Below, piece after piece: positions 1 to 7,326 of a stretch of DNA of 32,028 nt. This DNA comes from Pseudonocardia sp. (GTDB lineage: Bacteria; Actinomycetota; Actinomycetes; Mycobacteriales; Pseudonocardiaceae): positions 1-32,028 of the forward strand of contig JAJCYC010000329.1 in NCBI GenBank assembly GCA_029263115.1. Direction: 5' to 3'. A program made the position numbers and the translations under genes. The notes below the pieces were generated by a model. It saw only the letters and a program-made list of their open reading frames with translations, was not told the DNA's origin and did no database searches. Every line of letters begins with the position of its first letter. The stretch's first letter is position 1.

Positions 1-134
1 GCAGCACCGAACCGGCGTGTCGCCGGGCGACATCGCCTCGGTGGGGCCAACTCCGAGTGCTACACCCGCACCACACCCGACCCCTGGTGGGGCCAGAACC
101 GAGAAGAACGGTGGGGCCAGTTCAGAGTGCTACA
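1..134. mobile_element. Right-hand end of an IS21-like insertion sequence (rest lies off the left edge)
   Basis: Positions 110-134 read as a terminal repeat that, on the minus strand, starts with TG (TGTAGCACTCTGAACTGG). Related copies lie further in at 40-64 and about 86-104. IS21-family elements are known for several repeated terminal sequences at each end and 5'-TG...CA-3' tips. No istA/istB coding sequence is inside the window, so the family assignment rests on the repeats and on the fact that the adjacent ParB-like reading frame loses its expected C-terminus exactly at this boundary. No target duplication can be checked because the other end is missing. Confidence 0.5.
40..134. repeat. 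Three related direct repeats of about 25 bp
   Basis: Copies start at 40, 86 and 110, each with GGTGGGGCCA. The first and third also share AGTGCTACA at their right ends (ending at 64 and 134); the middle copy diverges after its first ~19 bases. This fits multiple transposase-binding sites at an IS21-type end. Confidence 0.6.
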
Positions 135-1313
135 GCCAACCTTGGCCTGCTCGGCGGCCTGGGCGAGCTCGCGTGCCACCTCTTCGCCGCCCCCGGCGTC
201 GCCGGAGTCGGTCGGCGCGACACGGCCCCAACGGGCTACGTGGCCGTACTCGTCGGGGGCGGTGCACCAGTGGACGACCTTGACCTGGGGCTGGCGGTCC
301 CAGCCGCGGTGCACCTCGACCGTGGCCGCGTGGCCGGGACACCCGCCGTGCGTGGTGGCGTCGAGCTCGGTCCCGCTGGGCACATGTGCGTCGAGCCGCA
401 GGCCGCTGATCTGCGCCGCGCTGCCGGTGTCCTCCGGGTCGAGGACCCGCACGCCCTGGTTGGTCAGCTCGGCGGCGGTGTCGGCGACCTGGCGGGCGTC
501 GGCGCGCTGATCGCGCAGCCGCTGCGCGACGTGCGCGAACTGGGCGGGCTCCTTGGCCGCGGTCACGGTGAGCGCCTTGACCGCTTCGACGTCCGGGCCG
601 TCCGGGCTGTCGAACTCGGCGATGACGGCGACCTGGTCCAGGGTGAGGTCGTAGCGCTCCATCGCCGCGGCGGCGATCTCGCTGCGCGCGACCGCGGTGG
701 TCTGCTTCACCCGTGCGTTCGGGATGTGGGTGCGCCGCGCGATCTGCCCCGCGGTCAACCCGAGGTCGAGTAGCTGCTGATGCGCCCGGACCTCGTCGGC
801 CTCGTGGGTGGCAGCGCGGTGCTGGTTCTCCTCGAGCTGATCGACGATCCGGTCGATCACCTCGCCCCGGTCCTCGGCGTCCGGGTCCTCGCCGGGCCGG
901 CCGGGCTCGACCAACACCGGGACAGTAGGGCGGCCGGTCTCGACCGCGGCCAGGGTGCGGCGCTTGCCCTTGCGCACCACCAGCGCGCCGTGGTCGTCAC
1001 GGCGGACGATGATCGGTTCCCGGACACCGCGGTCGGTGATCGAGCGCAGGAACGGGCGGTCCAGCACCACGTCGCGGCGCACGTTCGCGCCGATCACCAG
1101 AGTGCGCGGATCGACACGCAGCAGCTCGCCGACCGGCTCGCTGGCATCGCCGGCAGTCGCGTCGACGCCAGCGTGCGGGGGCGCGTCTTGGGTCGTGGAA
1201 CCGGTAGTGGCGGCGGCGGTGGGGAGGGCTGCGTGCTGATCGTCGGCGACCGGCAGCTCGTCGGCTCGCGCGATGGTGGAGATGGTGTCGGCGGGGTTGG
1301 CGGTGAGGGTCAC
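60..1313 (-). CDS. ParB-like nuclease-domain protein, 3' end truncated by an insertion element
   Basis: ParB/RepB/Spo0J-type protein. The ParB N-terminal domain spans about residues 64-143, with the segment EPIIVRR and a GKRRTLAA motif corresponding to the usual GxRRxxA. A helix-turn-helix-like stretch (LGLTAGQIARRTHIPN) follows. I chose the GTG at 1313 because AGGAG lies 6 nt upstream; an ATG 66 nt further out has no such site. The last natural residues appear to be AAEQAK. After that the frame reads into the repeat of the insertion element (from about 134) and ends at 60 with an unrelated tail. Homologues in actinobacterial plasmids and ICEs are longer, so the C-terminal part is probably lost. 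It lies downstream of, and on the same strand as, the DUF932 and 378-residue genes. Likely a mobile-element partition or regulatory protein, possibly inactive. Confidence 0.8.
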   Translation of the reverse strand: MTLTANPADTISTIARADELPVADDQHAALPTAAATTGSTTQDAPPHAGVDATAGDASEPVGELLRVDPRTLVIGANVRRDVVLDRPFLRSITDRGVREPIIVRRDDHGALVVRKGKRRTLAAVETGRPTVPVLVEPGRPGEDPDAEDRGEVIDRIVDQLEENQHRAATHEADEVRAHQQLLDLGLTAGQIARRTHIPNARVKQTTAVARSEIAAAAMERYDLTLDQVAVIAEFDSPDGPDVEAVKALTVTAAKEPAQFAHVAQRLRDQRADARQVADTAAELTNQGVRVLDPEDTGSAAQISGLRLDAHVPSGTELDATTHGGCPGHAATVEVHRGWDRQPQVKVVHWCTAPDEYGHVARWGRVAPTDSGDAGGGEEVARELAQAAEQAKVGCSTLNWPHRSSRFWPHQGSGVVRV

Positions 1314-2044
1314 GGCTGGCTCCTGGGGATCGGCCGGAGCGTCGCTCCAGCGGTTCGGGCGCCCCGGTGCGGGGCGCACTCGACCGGGCAGCGCCGTCCG
1401 CGGCGGGCGGGGGTCCCGGCTGCGCCACTCGGGGTGGACCAGCGACAGCCAGCGGTGACCGGCCCGGTCAAGTGGTGCGAGGGTTCACCCCGATGGCGAC
1501 GGCCGGGTTCGTCGGCCGGGGCCGTGGCCGACGATGCCAGAGTGCGGCGCCGCGCACATCCGGGCGCCTCGCCGACTGCAGATGGCCAGAGCGGTATCGG
1601 GATCAACCCTCAGGTCGGCGTCACCACCGTCGACCCGCCCTACGCATCGACCGGTCACGAGGCTGCTCGCCCAGCTGTTCCTGACGGCAACGGCTGCGCT
1701 GCATCGACCCCAGACGGCGCCCGCACCTGGCCCGCGGTGCGCGAGCGAGCGGCGAATGATCCACGGTCGACACCGTCCCGACCCGAGAAGGTCGCGGCTG
1801 CATGCCGCTGGGCCACCGTCACGGGCTGTCACGACATGGGGCGGGCCGACCACCCGCCGTAGCGGACTTCCGGATCACCGCGCACGACCACGACCGCTCC
1901 AGCACGACTTGCGCGACCGATGCCCGACGACGTTCCGACGGCCCGAAGCGCTGTCATCGCCGGACGTCGCAAGGCCGAGGCCCCGTCGTGGCTGACACGC
2001 TCGGCCGCGGCGGCGGGCAACGCCGGCCGAGCGCAACCCAGCGG
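1314..2044. other. Non-coding interval upstream of the ParB-like gene
   Basis: No convincing gene is visible: open frames here are arginine-rich shadows without ribosome binding sites. It shares GGTCAAGTGG (1466-1475) and GCGGTATCG (1591-1599) with the region upstream of the DUF932 gene (4616-4625 and 4594-4602). The two intervals may therefore carry common regulatory sites. A promoter for the ParB-like gene is expected here but I cannot place one. Confidence 0.4.
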
Positions 2045-3181
2045 TCAGTCCGATCGCCCGTCGGCATGCGTAGCGGGCAGCTGCTCCGCCGTGTGGTCGC
2101 TCACCGTCGCCCGACCATCCACGCGCCGGGCCTGGGCGACGACGAGGTCCGCGATCTGCTCCTCGGTCACCGCGTCGAGTTCCCGGACCAGTACCGCGGC
2201 GTCCGGGTCAGCGGTGTCCGGGCCGACCCGCAGGTCACGGGTCGAGGCCAGCGATGGTTCGTCCCAGTCGAATCTGCCCGGTCCCGCCTGCACCGCCCAG
2301 GGGAACGCCCACGCCGGTTCCTCGGTCGGCGCGCCGGCCAGCAGCACCGCGACCCCACCACCCGGAGTATCGATCACACACTCCACACCCGTGGCGCGGA
2401 CCAGCTCGGCGACCCGGTCCAGATCGACCACCGCGAACCCGCCGTCCGCGCCCGGCGCGTCGTGAACGGACTGGCCTGTCGGGCGACCGACCTCGTCGAG
2501 CAGGCGGCGCTCTGCAGCACCGCGGGTGGTGACACGGCCATCGAGCTGGTCGAGCATTCGGTCCGGGTCGATCCCCAGCCGGGCGAACCACTCGGACACG
2601 ATCGCGACGACGTCCCCGCCGTTCCACGACCCGTCACCGCCTTCGACGGTCTTGAGCTGCACGAACAGGGCGAGAACGGCGCGCACCGCGGGCTGGTCCA
2701 CGTCCAGCACGAGCGCGCCGTCGCGATGCTGCAGGTCCAGCAGATCAGCCAGCTCGGTGGCGGATACCACCCGGGGCGGGCGCGGGTCGCGGCTGTCCAG
2801 GCGATCGATCCCCGCGTCAACGTCGGCGTCGATGATCGTAGGCAGGCCGATACTACGGGCCCGGGTCTGGTCCACCAGCGCGAACGCCGCGCCACGCCGG
2901 TGCGCGCGACGCCAGCTCGCGTCGGTCCAGGCCCGGAGCCCGTCGTCGGGTTCGATCAGGTCACGACACGCCAGCAACACGCGGTCCTGCGCGCGGTAGC
3001 TCGCCGGGGTGCCGTCGGGATGTGCGGCATCGTACACCATCAGATGCACGATGTGGTTGACCACGGCGACTCGGGCCACAAGGACGTAGGTGGCGCCGTC
3101 GTGGCCGGGGTGGTGGATGAGGTCCCCGACCCGCAACAGCCCGGCGGGGATCGACGCGAACGAGCTCGGAACGATGGTCAT
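2045..3181 (-). CDS. Unrecognised mobile-element protein, 378 residues
   Basis: I do not recognise a family. The protein is soluble (no signal peptide or membrane segment), acidic and mixed alpha/beta by composition. Its N-terminal 60 residues are hydrophobic beta-rich (GDLIHHPGHDGATYVLVARV), which would suit a small barrel or binding fold. It starts with ATG after a GAAGGGA site. Coding quality is good, with uniform G/C at third positions. It lies 92 nt downstream of the DUF932 gene and upstream of the ParB-like gene on the same strand, a neighbourhood typical of actinobacterial plasmids and integrative elements, so an accessory role in element maintenance is plausible but unproven. Confidence 0.75.
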   Translation of the reverse strand: MTIVPSSFASIPAGLLRVGDLIHHPGHDGATYVLVARVAVVNHIVHLMVYDAAHPDGTPASYRAQDRVLLACRDLIEPDDGLRAWTDASWRRAHRRGAAFALVDQTRARSIGLPTIIDADVDAGIDRLDSRDPRPPRVVSATELADLLDLQHRDGALVLDVDQPAVRAVLALFVQLKTVEGGDGSWNGGDVVAIVSEWFARLGIDPDRMLDQLDGRVTTRGAAERRLLDEVGRPTGQSVHDAPGADGGFAVVDLDRVAELVRATGVECVIDTPGGGVAVLLAGAPTEEPAWAFPWAVQAGPGRFDWDEPSLASTRDLRVGPDTADPDAAVLVRELDAVTEEQIADLVVAQARRVDGRATVSDHTAEQLPATHADGRSD

Positions 3182-3273
3182 GACAGTGGTCCCTTCTCGG
3201 AGGAAGCTGATGAGGCGAGGCCGGTCCCGGCAGGCTCGCCCGGGCCCGGCCCCGCTGCGTGGTCGGAGCGTGG

Positions 3274-4422
3274 CTATGCGGCGTGGGCGGCGGCCAGCGC
3301 CATCGCACGCAGCCCGTGGCGTTCCAGGTCGTGCGCGGCGTCCGCGTCGTCGAGGGTCTGGGCGGCCGAGGTCACCGCGTGCAGCACCCCGCCGCTGGTG
3401 ATGTCCGCCCCGGAGATGAAGTGGGCCAGGATCGTGGCCTGCGCCTCCGCGGAGAACCGCAACGTCTTGCCGACGTGCTCCAACGTGCCGGCCGGGTCGG
3501 TGATCGAGACCCCAGCGTCACGGGTGATCTCGGCCAGCTTCGCCCGGACGTAGCCCTGGTCCAGGAACGTGGCCACGGCGTCGCGGGCCTGCTTGACAAC
3601 CAGGTCGAGCACCGCGTCCTGGGTGTCGGCCGACCAGCGCACGACCCCGTCGGACAGTCGGCCACCGAGGTGGACCTCGCGGACAGCGTCCTTCGTGAGA
3701 GTCATGCCGTTGTCGCAGACCTGGACGGTGAGCTGCGGGGTCAGCGAGAACGAACCGTGCCCGGTCTCGGAGTTCGACACCACGAACCCGGCGAACACCA
3801 CCGGGTTGTCCGCCCCCCGCGCCCCGGTGAACGGGCTGCGATACCCGGCCAGCAGGTCGGGGGCGTACTCGGCGACCTGCGGCGCGCGAACCTTCACATA
3901 CATGCGGCGCTCGGTGAGATCGCAGCCGGCGATGTCGACCGGCACCCCGGCGGTGTGGATGCCCTGCAGCACCGCCATCAGGACGTCGAGGTTGTCGACC
4001 ATGCGGTAGGAGTCCGACAGGAACGCCCGCGCCACCCCGGTCCCGCCGTCCGGGTCGTGCAGCCCGCGGACCAGGAACCGGCGGTCCGGGTCGTCGGCCA
4101 GCCAGGTGTTGACGTTGGCGTCGTAGAGGCCGATCTGCTCGGCACGCAGTCGTCGCAGATACGGCAGTGGGATGCCCAACTTGTCCGCGATCCCCGCATC
4201 CGCCGTCGCGGTCGGGCGCAGCACGGTCTCCCCCACCGTCACCCCGTCCGGGGTGAGTCGGGGTTCTCCGACCCCGATCAACCTGAGGCGGCCATTGTCG
4301 GCGAGGAGGTGTCGGGCGGGGGCGACGACGTCGAGCTTCGCGGCGTGCTGGGCCTGCAGCAGCGCGACCAGATCGGCGACGGAGGCGTCGCGGGTACCGA
4401 GAACGGTGTCGGGCGCGGGCAT
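3274..4422 (-). CDS. DUF932 family plasmid/phage-type protein
   Basis: The 382-residue protein matches DUF932 by recognisable segments: a central SDSYRMVDNLDVLMAVL, the FAGFVVSNSETGHGSF strand and VCDNGMTLTKDAVREVHLGG. DUF932 proteins are common on plasmids, phages and ICEs; their biochemical role is unknown. I chose the ATG at 4422 because GGAG sits 5 nt upstream; the frame is open further upstream, but that part is arginine-rich and lacks a site. It is the first gene of the minus-strand group DUF932, 378-residue protein, ParB-like. Its upstream region contains an inverted repeat that may be its operator. Confidence 0.85.
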   Translation of the reverse strand: MPAPDTVLGTRDASVADLVALLQAQHAAKLDVVAPARHLLADNGRLRLIGVGEPRLTPDGVTVGETVLRPTATADAGIADKLGIPLPYLRRLRAEQIGLYDANVNTWLADDPDRRFLVRGLHDPDGGTGVARAFLSDSYRMVDNLDVLMAVLQGIHTAGVPVDIAGCDLTERRMYVKVRAPQVAEYAPDLLAGYRSPFTGARGADNPVVFAGFVVSNSETGHGSFSLTPQLTVQVCDNGMTLTKDAVREVHLGGRLSDGVVRWSADTQDAVLDLVVKQARDAVATFLDQGYVRAKLAEITRDAGVSITDPAGTLEHVGKTLRFSAEAQATILAHFISGADITSGGVLHAVTSAAQTLDDADAAHDLERHGLRAMALAAAHAA

Positions 4423-4548
4423 GATCACTCCAGGTGAGTCGGATGCGCCGCGCGGATAGACACGGCGACCCACCCGCCGGGTGGGGCACGACTGCACAGC
4501 CCGGCGGCGACGCGAGCGCGGAGGACCCACGCGCTCGCTCGATCGATG

Positions 4549-4602
4549 CGATACCGCCCTACCTCCGTGACCCCCTCAGCCCCGCGGTGAGCAGCGGTAT
4601 CG
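4549..4602. repeat. Inverted repeat upstream of the DUF932 gene
   Basis: CGATACCGC at 4549-4557 is the exact reverse complement of GCGGTATCG at 4594-4602; the similarity extends outward (GATGCGATACCGC against GCGGTATCGCTCGCATC, with 3 extra bases). One arm recurs at 1591-1599 upstream of the ParB-like gene. A shared binding site for a regulator or partition protein of the element is possible. Confidence 0.4.
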
Positions 4603-4802
4603 CTCGCATCGGGCGGGTCAAGTGGCCCTCCGCAGCGAACGACGACGCCGGGCAGAGTCGAATGCCCACCCGGTGGACGTCGTGATGAGGCGAGGCTCCG
4701 TCGATACCGAGCTTGCCCGCCTGCCGGCGGACCTCGCTTGCCTAATGCCGTGCCAACTGCGCCGACGGTCCTCTGCGGTGCGGTCCCGATCGGACGCCGG
4801 CT

Positions 4803-4828
4803 CTGCCACGGTTCGCGTACCGTGGCAG
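4803..4828. promoter_or_regulatory. Perfect palindrome, candidate operator
   Basis: CTGCCACGG at 4803-4811 and CCGTGGCAG at 4820-4828 are perfect 9-bp inverted arms around an 8-bp spacer. It sits 38 bp before the start of the XRE-type gene, where an autoregulatory operator would be expected. Its function is inferred. Confidence 0.45.
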
Positions 4829-4830
4829 CC

Positions 4831-4849
4831 CCGGTACGCGCCGTACCGG
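4831..4849. promoter_or_regulatory. Second perfect palindrome, candidate operator
   Basis: CCGGTACG (4831-4838), CGC, CGTACCGG (4842-4849). It lies 2 bp after the previous palindrome and 16 bp before the XRE start. The two sites do not share a clear consensus apart from GTAC/CCGT elements. Confidence 0.4.
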
Positions 4850-4865
4850 CGACCGGAGGTGACCG

Positions 4866-5143
4866 GTGGCGAACCGGCTACGGACGCTCGACCCGCACGC
4901 GTCTCCCGCAGCGTGGCTCGGAGCTGAGCTGCGCGCACTGCGCCTTCGTCGTGGGTTGGCGCTGGCCGCGCTGGGTCGGCTGGTGCACATCAGCGGGATC
5001 TCCTCGGCAAGATCGAGAAGGCCGAGCGCCGGCCGCAACCCGACCTGCTGACGCGGCTGGACGCCGTATTGGAGGCCGACGGTCGGATCCGCAGGCTGGG
5101 TGCCGACCTGCTCGACGACACCGGTCCGCCGGACACTGCTGAC
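4866..5143 (+). pseudogene. XRE-family regulator remnant, frameshifted
   Basis: GTG start with GGAGG upstream. The first frame gives an N-terminal helix-turn-helix, ELRALRLRRGLALAALGRL, and then VHISG. At about 4995-4998 the sense moves to another frame, where it continues as DLLGKIEKAERRPQPDLLTR and a matching helix. The original frame stops at 5051. The second frame has no stop before the merR start and runs on in frame through merR, so the right-hand end is set by loss of recognisable sequence rather than by a stop codon. Two palindromes lie upstream. This is probably a broken regulator that preceded the mercury genes; a one-base sequencing error is the alternative. Confidence 0.6.
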
Positions 5144-5204
5144 CAACCTATGCCTGTCACCGGACACCGCCCTGCCCGATCTGCGCGAACCGATCGGCAG
5201 CTCG

Positions 5205-5236
5205 CTCGACCGAGGTACAGGGTCCATGCTGAACGG
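5205..5236 (+). promoter_or_regulatory. Possible MerR-type promoter/operator of the mercury operon
   Basis: Just before merR lies TCGACC, then GAGGTACAGGGTCCATGCT, forming an imperfect dyad GACC...GGGTC in the place where MerR proteins bind the long spacer of their own promoter. The -10 hexamer is poor, and the transcript would be nearly leaderless. Placement is tentative. Confidence 0.25.
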
Positions 5237-5659
5237 GTGAGGACGAGTGAGGTGGCCGCGCGGGCGCGGGTGAATCCGCAGACCCTGCGCTACTACGAGC
5301 GGCGCGGACTGCTGCCGCGGCCGGAACGATCGGCGGCGGGGTATCGCGCCTACGGCCCGCAGGCGGTGCAGATCGTGCGGTTCATCAAGCGGGCCCAGGG
5401 CCGGGGGTTCGCGCTCGACGACATCGAGTCGTTGCTGCAGTTGGCACAGGGCGGCCCGGCGAGCTGCGACACGACCCGGGCGGTGTCCGAGGAGAAGATC
5501 GCGGACCTGGACGTACGGATCGCCGACCTGCAGGCGATGCGCGCGGCCCTCGCCCGCCTGGTCGCCACCTGCGAGCAGCCACGCGACCATCGCGAGTGCC
5601 CGATCCAGGCGCAGGTCACCAGCGACCCCGAGGACGGCGACCCCGAGGACCGGCCGTGA
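5237..5659 (+). CDS. merR: MerR, mercury-responsive transcriptional regulator
   Basis: 140 residues, the usual MerR size. The N-terminal winged helix carries VNPQTLRYYERRGLLPRP, the family signature. The C-terminal part has a cysteine in GGPASC, followed by the dimer helix, and a CEQPRDHREC segment with eight residues between its two cysteines. These correspond to Cys82, Cys117 and Cys126 of Tn21/Tn501 MerR, which bind Hg(II) across the dimer, so mercury sensing is well supported. I placed the start at GTG 5237, where MerR homology begins (RTSEVAARA). The stop overlaps the next gene by 4 nt, so merR is co-transcribed and probably translationally coupled with the lyase gene. It should repress, and on Hg(II) binding activate, the operon. 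Confidence 0.9.
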   Translation: MRTSEVAARARVNPQTLRYYERRGLLPRPERSAAGYRAYGPQAVQIVRFIKRAQGRGFALDDIESLLQLAQGGPASCDTTRAVSEEKIADLDVRIADLQAMRAALARLVATCEQPRDHRECPIQAQVTSDPEDGDPEDRP

Positions 5660-6648
5660 CGACGCCTCCACGGCGACCGCTGCGGATCGAGTCACTGCGC
5701 GACCCCGACGAGAACGGCGTCGTCGCCCGGCAGACCGGGCTACCCGCCGCGGTGCGCGAGCTGCACCGCCGGGTGCTGCGGGCGTTCCTCGCGACCGGAC
5801 AGACACCGCACCGCGACGACCTCTCGGTGGACGGAGTCGGCCGGGATGACGCCTTCCGGGCGCTGAGCAGTGTCGACCTGGTGCATCTCGACGCCGATGG
5901 GCACATCGCGGTCGCCTACCCGTTCTCCCGCCGCCCGACCGGGCACACCGTGCAGCTCGACGGCGGACCGGAGCTGCACGCGATGTGCGCGATCGACGCG
6001 CTCGGCATCCCGCTGATGACCGGGCGGGACGGGGCGATCATGTCGGCCGACCCGGTCGACGGGCACCCGATCCGCATCGAGCGCAACGGCGAGACGTGGC
6101 GGTGGACACCCGAGGGCACCGCGGTCCTGCTCGCGCAGAGCAGTGGCCGCGGCCCAGCTGCCGACTGCCTGTGCCCAACCATCACCTTCCACACCAGCCG
6201 TGATCGCGCCGAGGGCCACCTGCGTGGCCGCCCCGATCTGGCCGGGCTGGTACTCGACCAGGTCCAAGCCCTCGACGACGCCGGCCGGTCCTTCGGCCCG
6301 CTGCTCGCCCACGACGTGGTGTCCGTGGAGATGCTGCAGACCGACGGCTGCCCGAACGCCATCGAGTACCTGCCCCGGCTGCGGGCGCTGGTCGCCGGCG
6401 CCGACATCGCGCAGCCGGTAGAGGTACGGGTCATCACCACCTCCGAGCACGCCCTGCGCGAGCGGTTCCTCGGCTCCCCCACGATCCGGGTGAACGGCCG
6501 CGACGTCGACCCGACCGCCGGACAACGACGCGACCACGGGCTGAGCTGCCGCCTCTACACCGGCCCCGACGGACTCAGGGGCACCCCACCCGACGAGTGG
6601 GTACTCGCCCTGCTCGGGCCGAACCCGGCCGACGAACCGGACCGCTGA
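5656..6648 (+). CDS. merB: Organomercurial lyase (MerB) fused to a thioredoxin-like domain
   Basis: 330 residues against roughly 210 for classical MerB. The N-terminal two thirds match alkylmercury lyase: a winged-helix start, then HAMCAIDALGIPLMTGR with Cys111 and Asp114 at the positions of catalytic Cys96 and Asp99, then CLCPTITFH with Cys171/Cys173 at the Cys159 position. MerB cleaves the C-Hg bond, releasing Hg(II) and a hydrocarbon. From about residue 222 a thioredoxin-fold module follows, with DGCPNAIEYL (Cys232) and FLGSPTIRVNG, which resembles the cis-Pro segment of thioredoxins; a further cysteine lies at 298. The module could remove Hg(II) from, or re-reduce, the lyase; that is inference. 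GTG start inside the merR stop (GTGA overlap). Confidence 0.85.
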   Translation: MTTPPRRPLRIESLRDPDENGVVARQTGLPAAVRELHRRVLRAFLATGQTPHRDDLSVDGVGRDDAFRALSSVDLVHLDADGHIAVAYPFSRRPTGHTVQLDGGPELHAMCAIDALGIPLMTGRDGAIMSADPVDGHPIRIERNGETWRWTPEGTAVLLAQSSGRGPAADCLCPTITFHTSRDRAEGHLRGRPDLAGLVLDQVQALDDAGRSFGPLLAHDVVSVEMLQTDGCPNAIEYLPRLRALVAGADIAQPVEVRVITTSEHALRERFLGSPTIRVNGRDVDPTAGQRRDHGLSCRLYTGPDGLRGTPPDEWVLALLGPNPADEPDR

Positions 6649-6660
6649 GGAGACCCGCAC

Positions 6661-7326
6661 ATGGCCCCGATCGACTACCCGCAACTGCGCCGACTGCTCG
6701 ACCACGGCGTGCAGCTCGTCGAGGTGCTACCCGCAGGCGAGTACGCCGAGATGCACCTACCCGACGCGATCAACATCCCGCTCAAGACCCTCGACGCCGC
6801 CACCACCGCAGCCCTGGACCGACACCGGCCGGTCGTCGTCTACTGCTGGGACGGGCTTTGAGACATGAGCCCACGAGCCGCGTGCCGGCTCACCACTCTC
6901 GGGTTCACCCACGTCCACGACTACGTCGGCGGCAAGGTCGACTGGCTGGCCCGCAACCTCCCGGTGCACGGCACCAATGCCGACACCCCGACGATCGGCC
7001 AGTACCTGAGCGACGAGGTCATCACCGCGCACCCGGACGAACCCGTCACCGACGTACGCGCCCGGGTCGCAGCTTCCCGGCACGGCTTCGCGCTGGTCAC
7101 CGACACCAACGGCATCCTGCTCGGCAGGCTGCGGGGCACCACCCTCAGCGATGCAGACCCCGCCAGACCGGTGGGCGAGGTGATGGAGGGCGGGCCGTCC
7201 ACGCTGCGCCCGCACGAACCCGCCGCCGCGATCAAGGCCCGCCTCACCGACAAGGGTCTGTCCTACGCCGTTGTCACCGATCCCGACGGCCGACTGATGG
7301 GCACGGTCGAACCCGCTGACCTGTGA
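6661..7326 (+). CDS. Rhodanese-CBS protein with an in-frame UGA; putative selenoprotein
   Basis: ATG after GAGGAG, 12 nt downstream of merB. The N-terminal rhodanese domain (VQLVEVLPAGEYAEMHLPDA, then PVVVYCWDGL) has Cys62 at the usual active-site position. Codon 67 is UGA at 6859-6861. Reading through it, the domain continues without any shift (DMSPRAACRLTTLGFTHVHD), then two CBS-like repeats fill residues 105-221 and end at a normal UGA. As I remember homologues, the codon-67 position is cysteine in a YCxDxxCDxSPRAA pattern, which is what a selenocysteine replacement would give (Cys62-x4-Sec67). A hairpin begins 5 nt after the UGA. The alternative is a nonsense mutation with restart at the ATG at 6865. 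As part of the mer operon it probably handles persulfide or Hg-thiol chemistry. Confidence 0.7.
6867..6891 (+). promoter_or_regulatory. Candidate bacterial SECIS hairpin after the in-frame UGA
   Basis: GAGCC (6867-6871) pairs with GGCTC (6887-6891). CACG (6872-6875) pairs with CGTG (6881-6884). The apical loop is AGCCG (6876-6880) and a CC bulge lies on the 3' arm. The loop has a G in its second position and starts 14 nt after the UGA, close to the layout of bacterial SECIS elements. The stem is coding sequence, so conservation would have to be tested. Confidence 0.4.

Noticed and set aside
57-773. Long plus-strand open frame opposite the ParB-like gene
   Set aside because: Shadow of the minus-strand gene caused by G/C-rich third positions; no homology and no ribosome binding site.
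1485-1853. 122-codon minus-strand frame in the gap upstream of the ParB-like gene
   Set aside because: Composition resembles random GC-rich sequence, and no start signal is visible.
1802-3553. 583-codon plus-strand frame across the 378-residue gene
   Set aside because: Arginine-rich, crosses two minus-strand genes with recognisable sense, no start signal.
4497-4530. Upstream start for the DUF932 gene at 4530
   Set aside because: The extra residues are basic and unlike the family; the ATG at 4422 has a GGAG site.
6865-7326. Independent gene starting at the ATG after the in-frame UGA
   Set aside because: It would begin in the middle of the rhodanese fold and lacks a ribosome binding site; a continuous read-through protein explains the data better.
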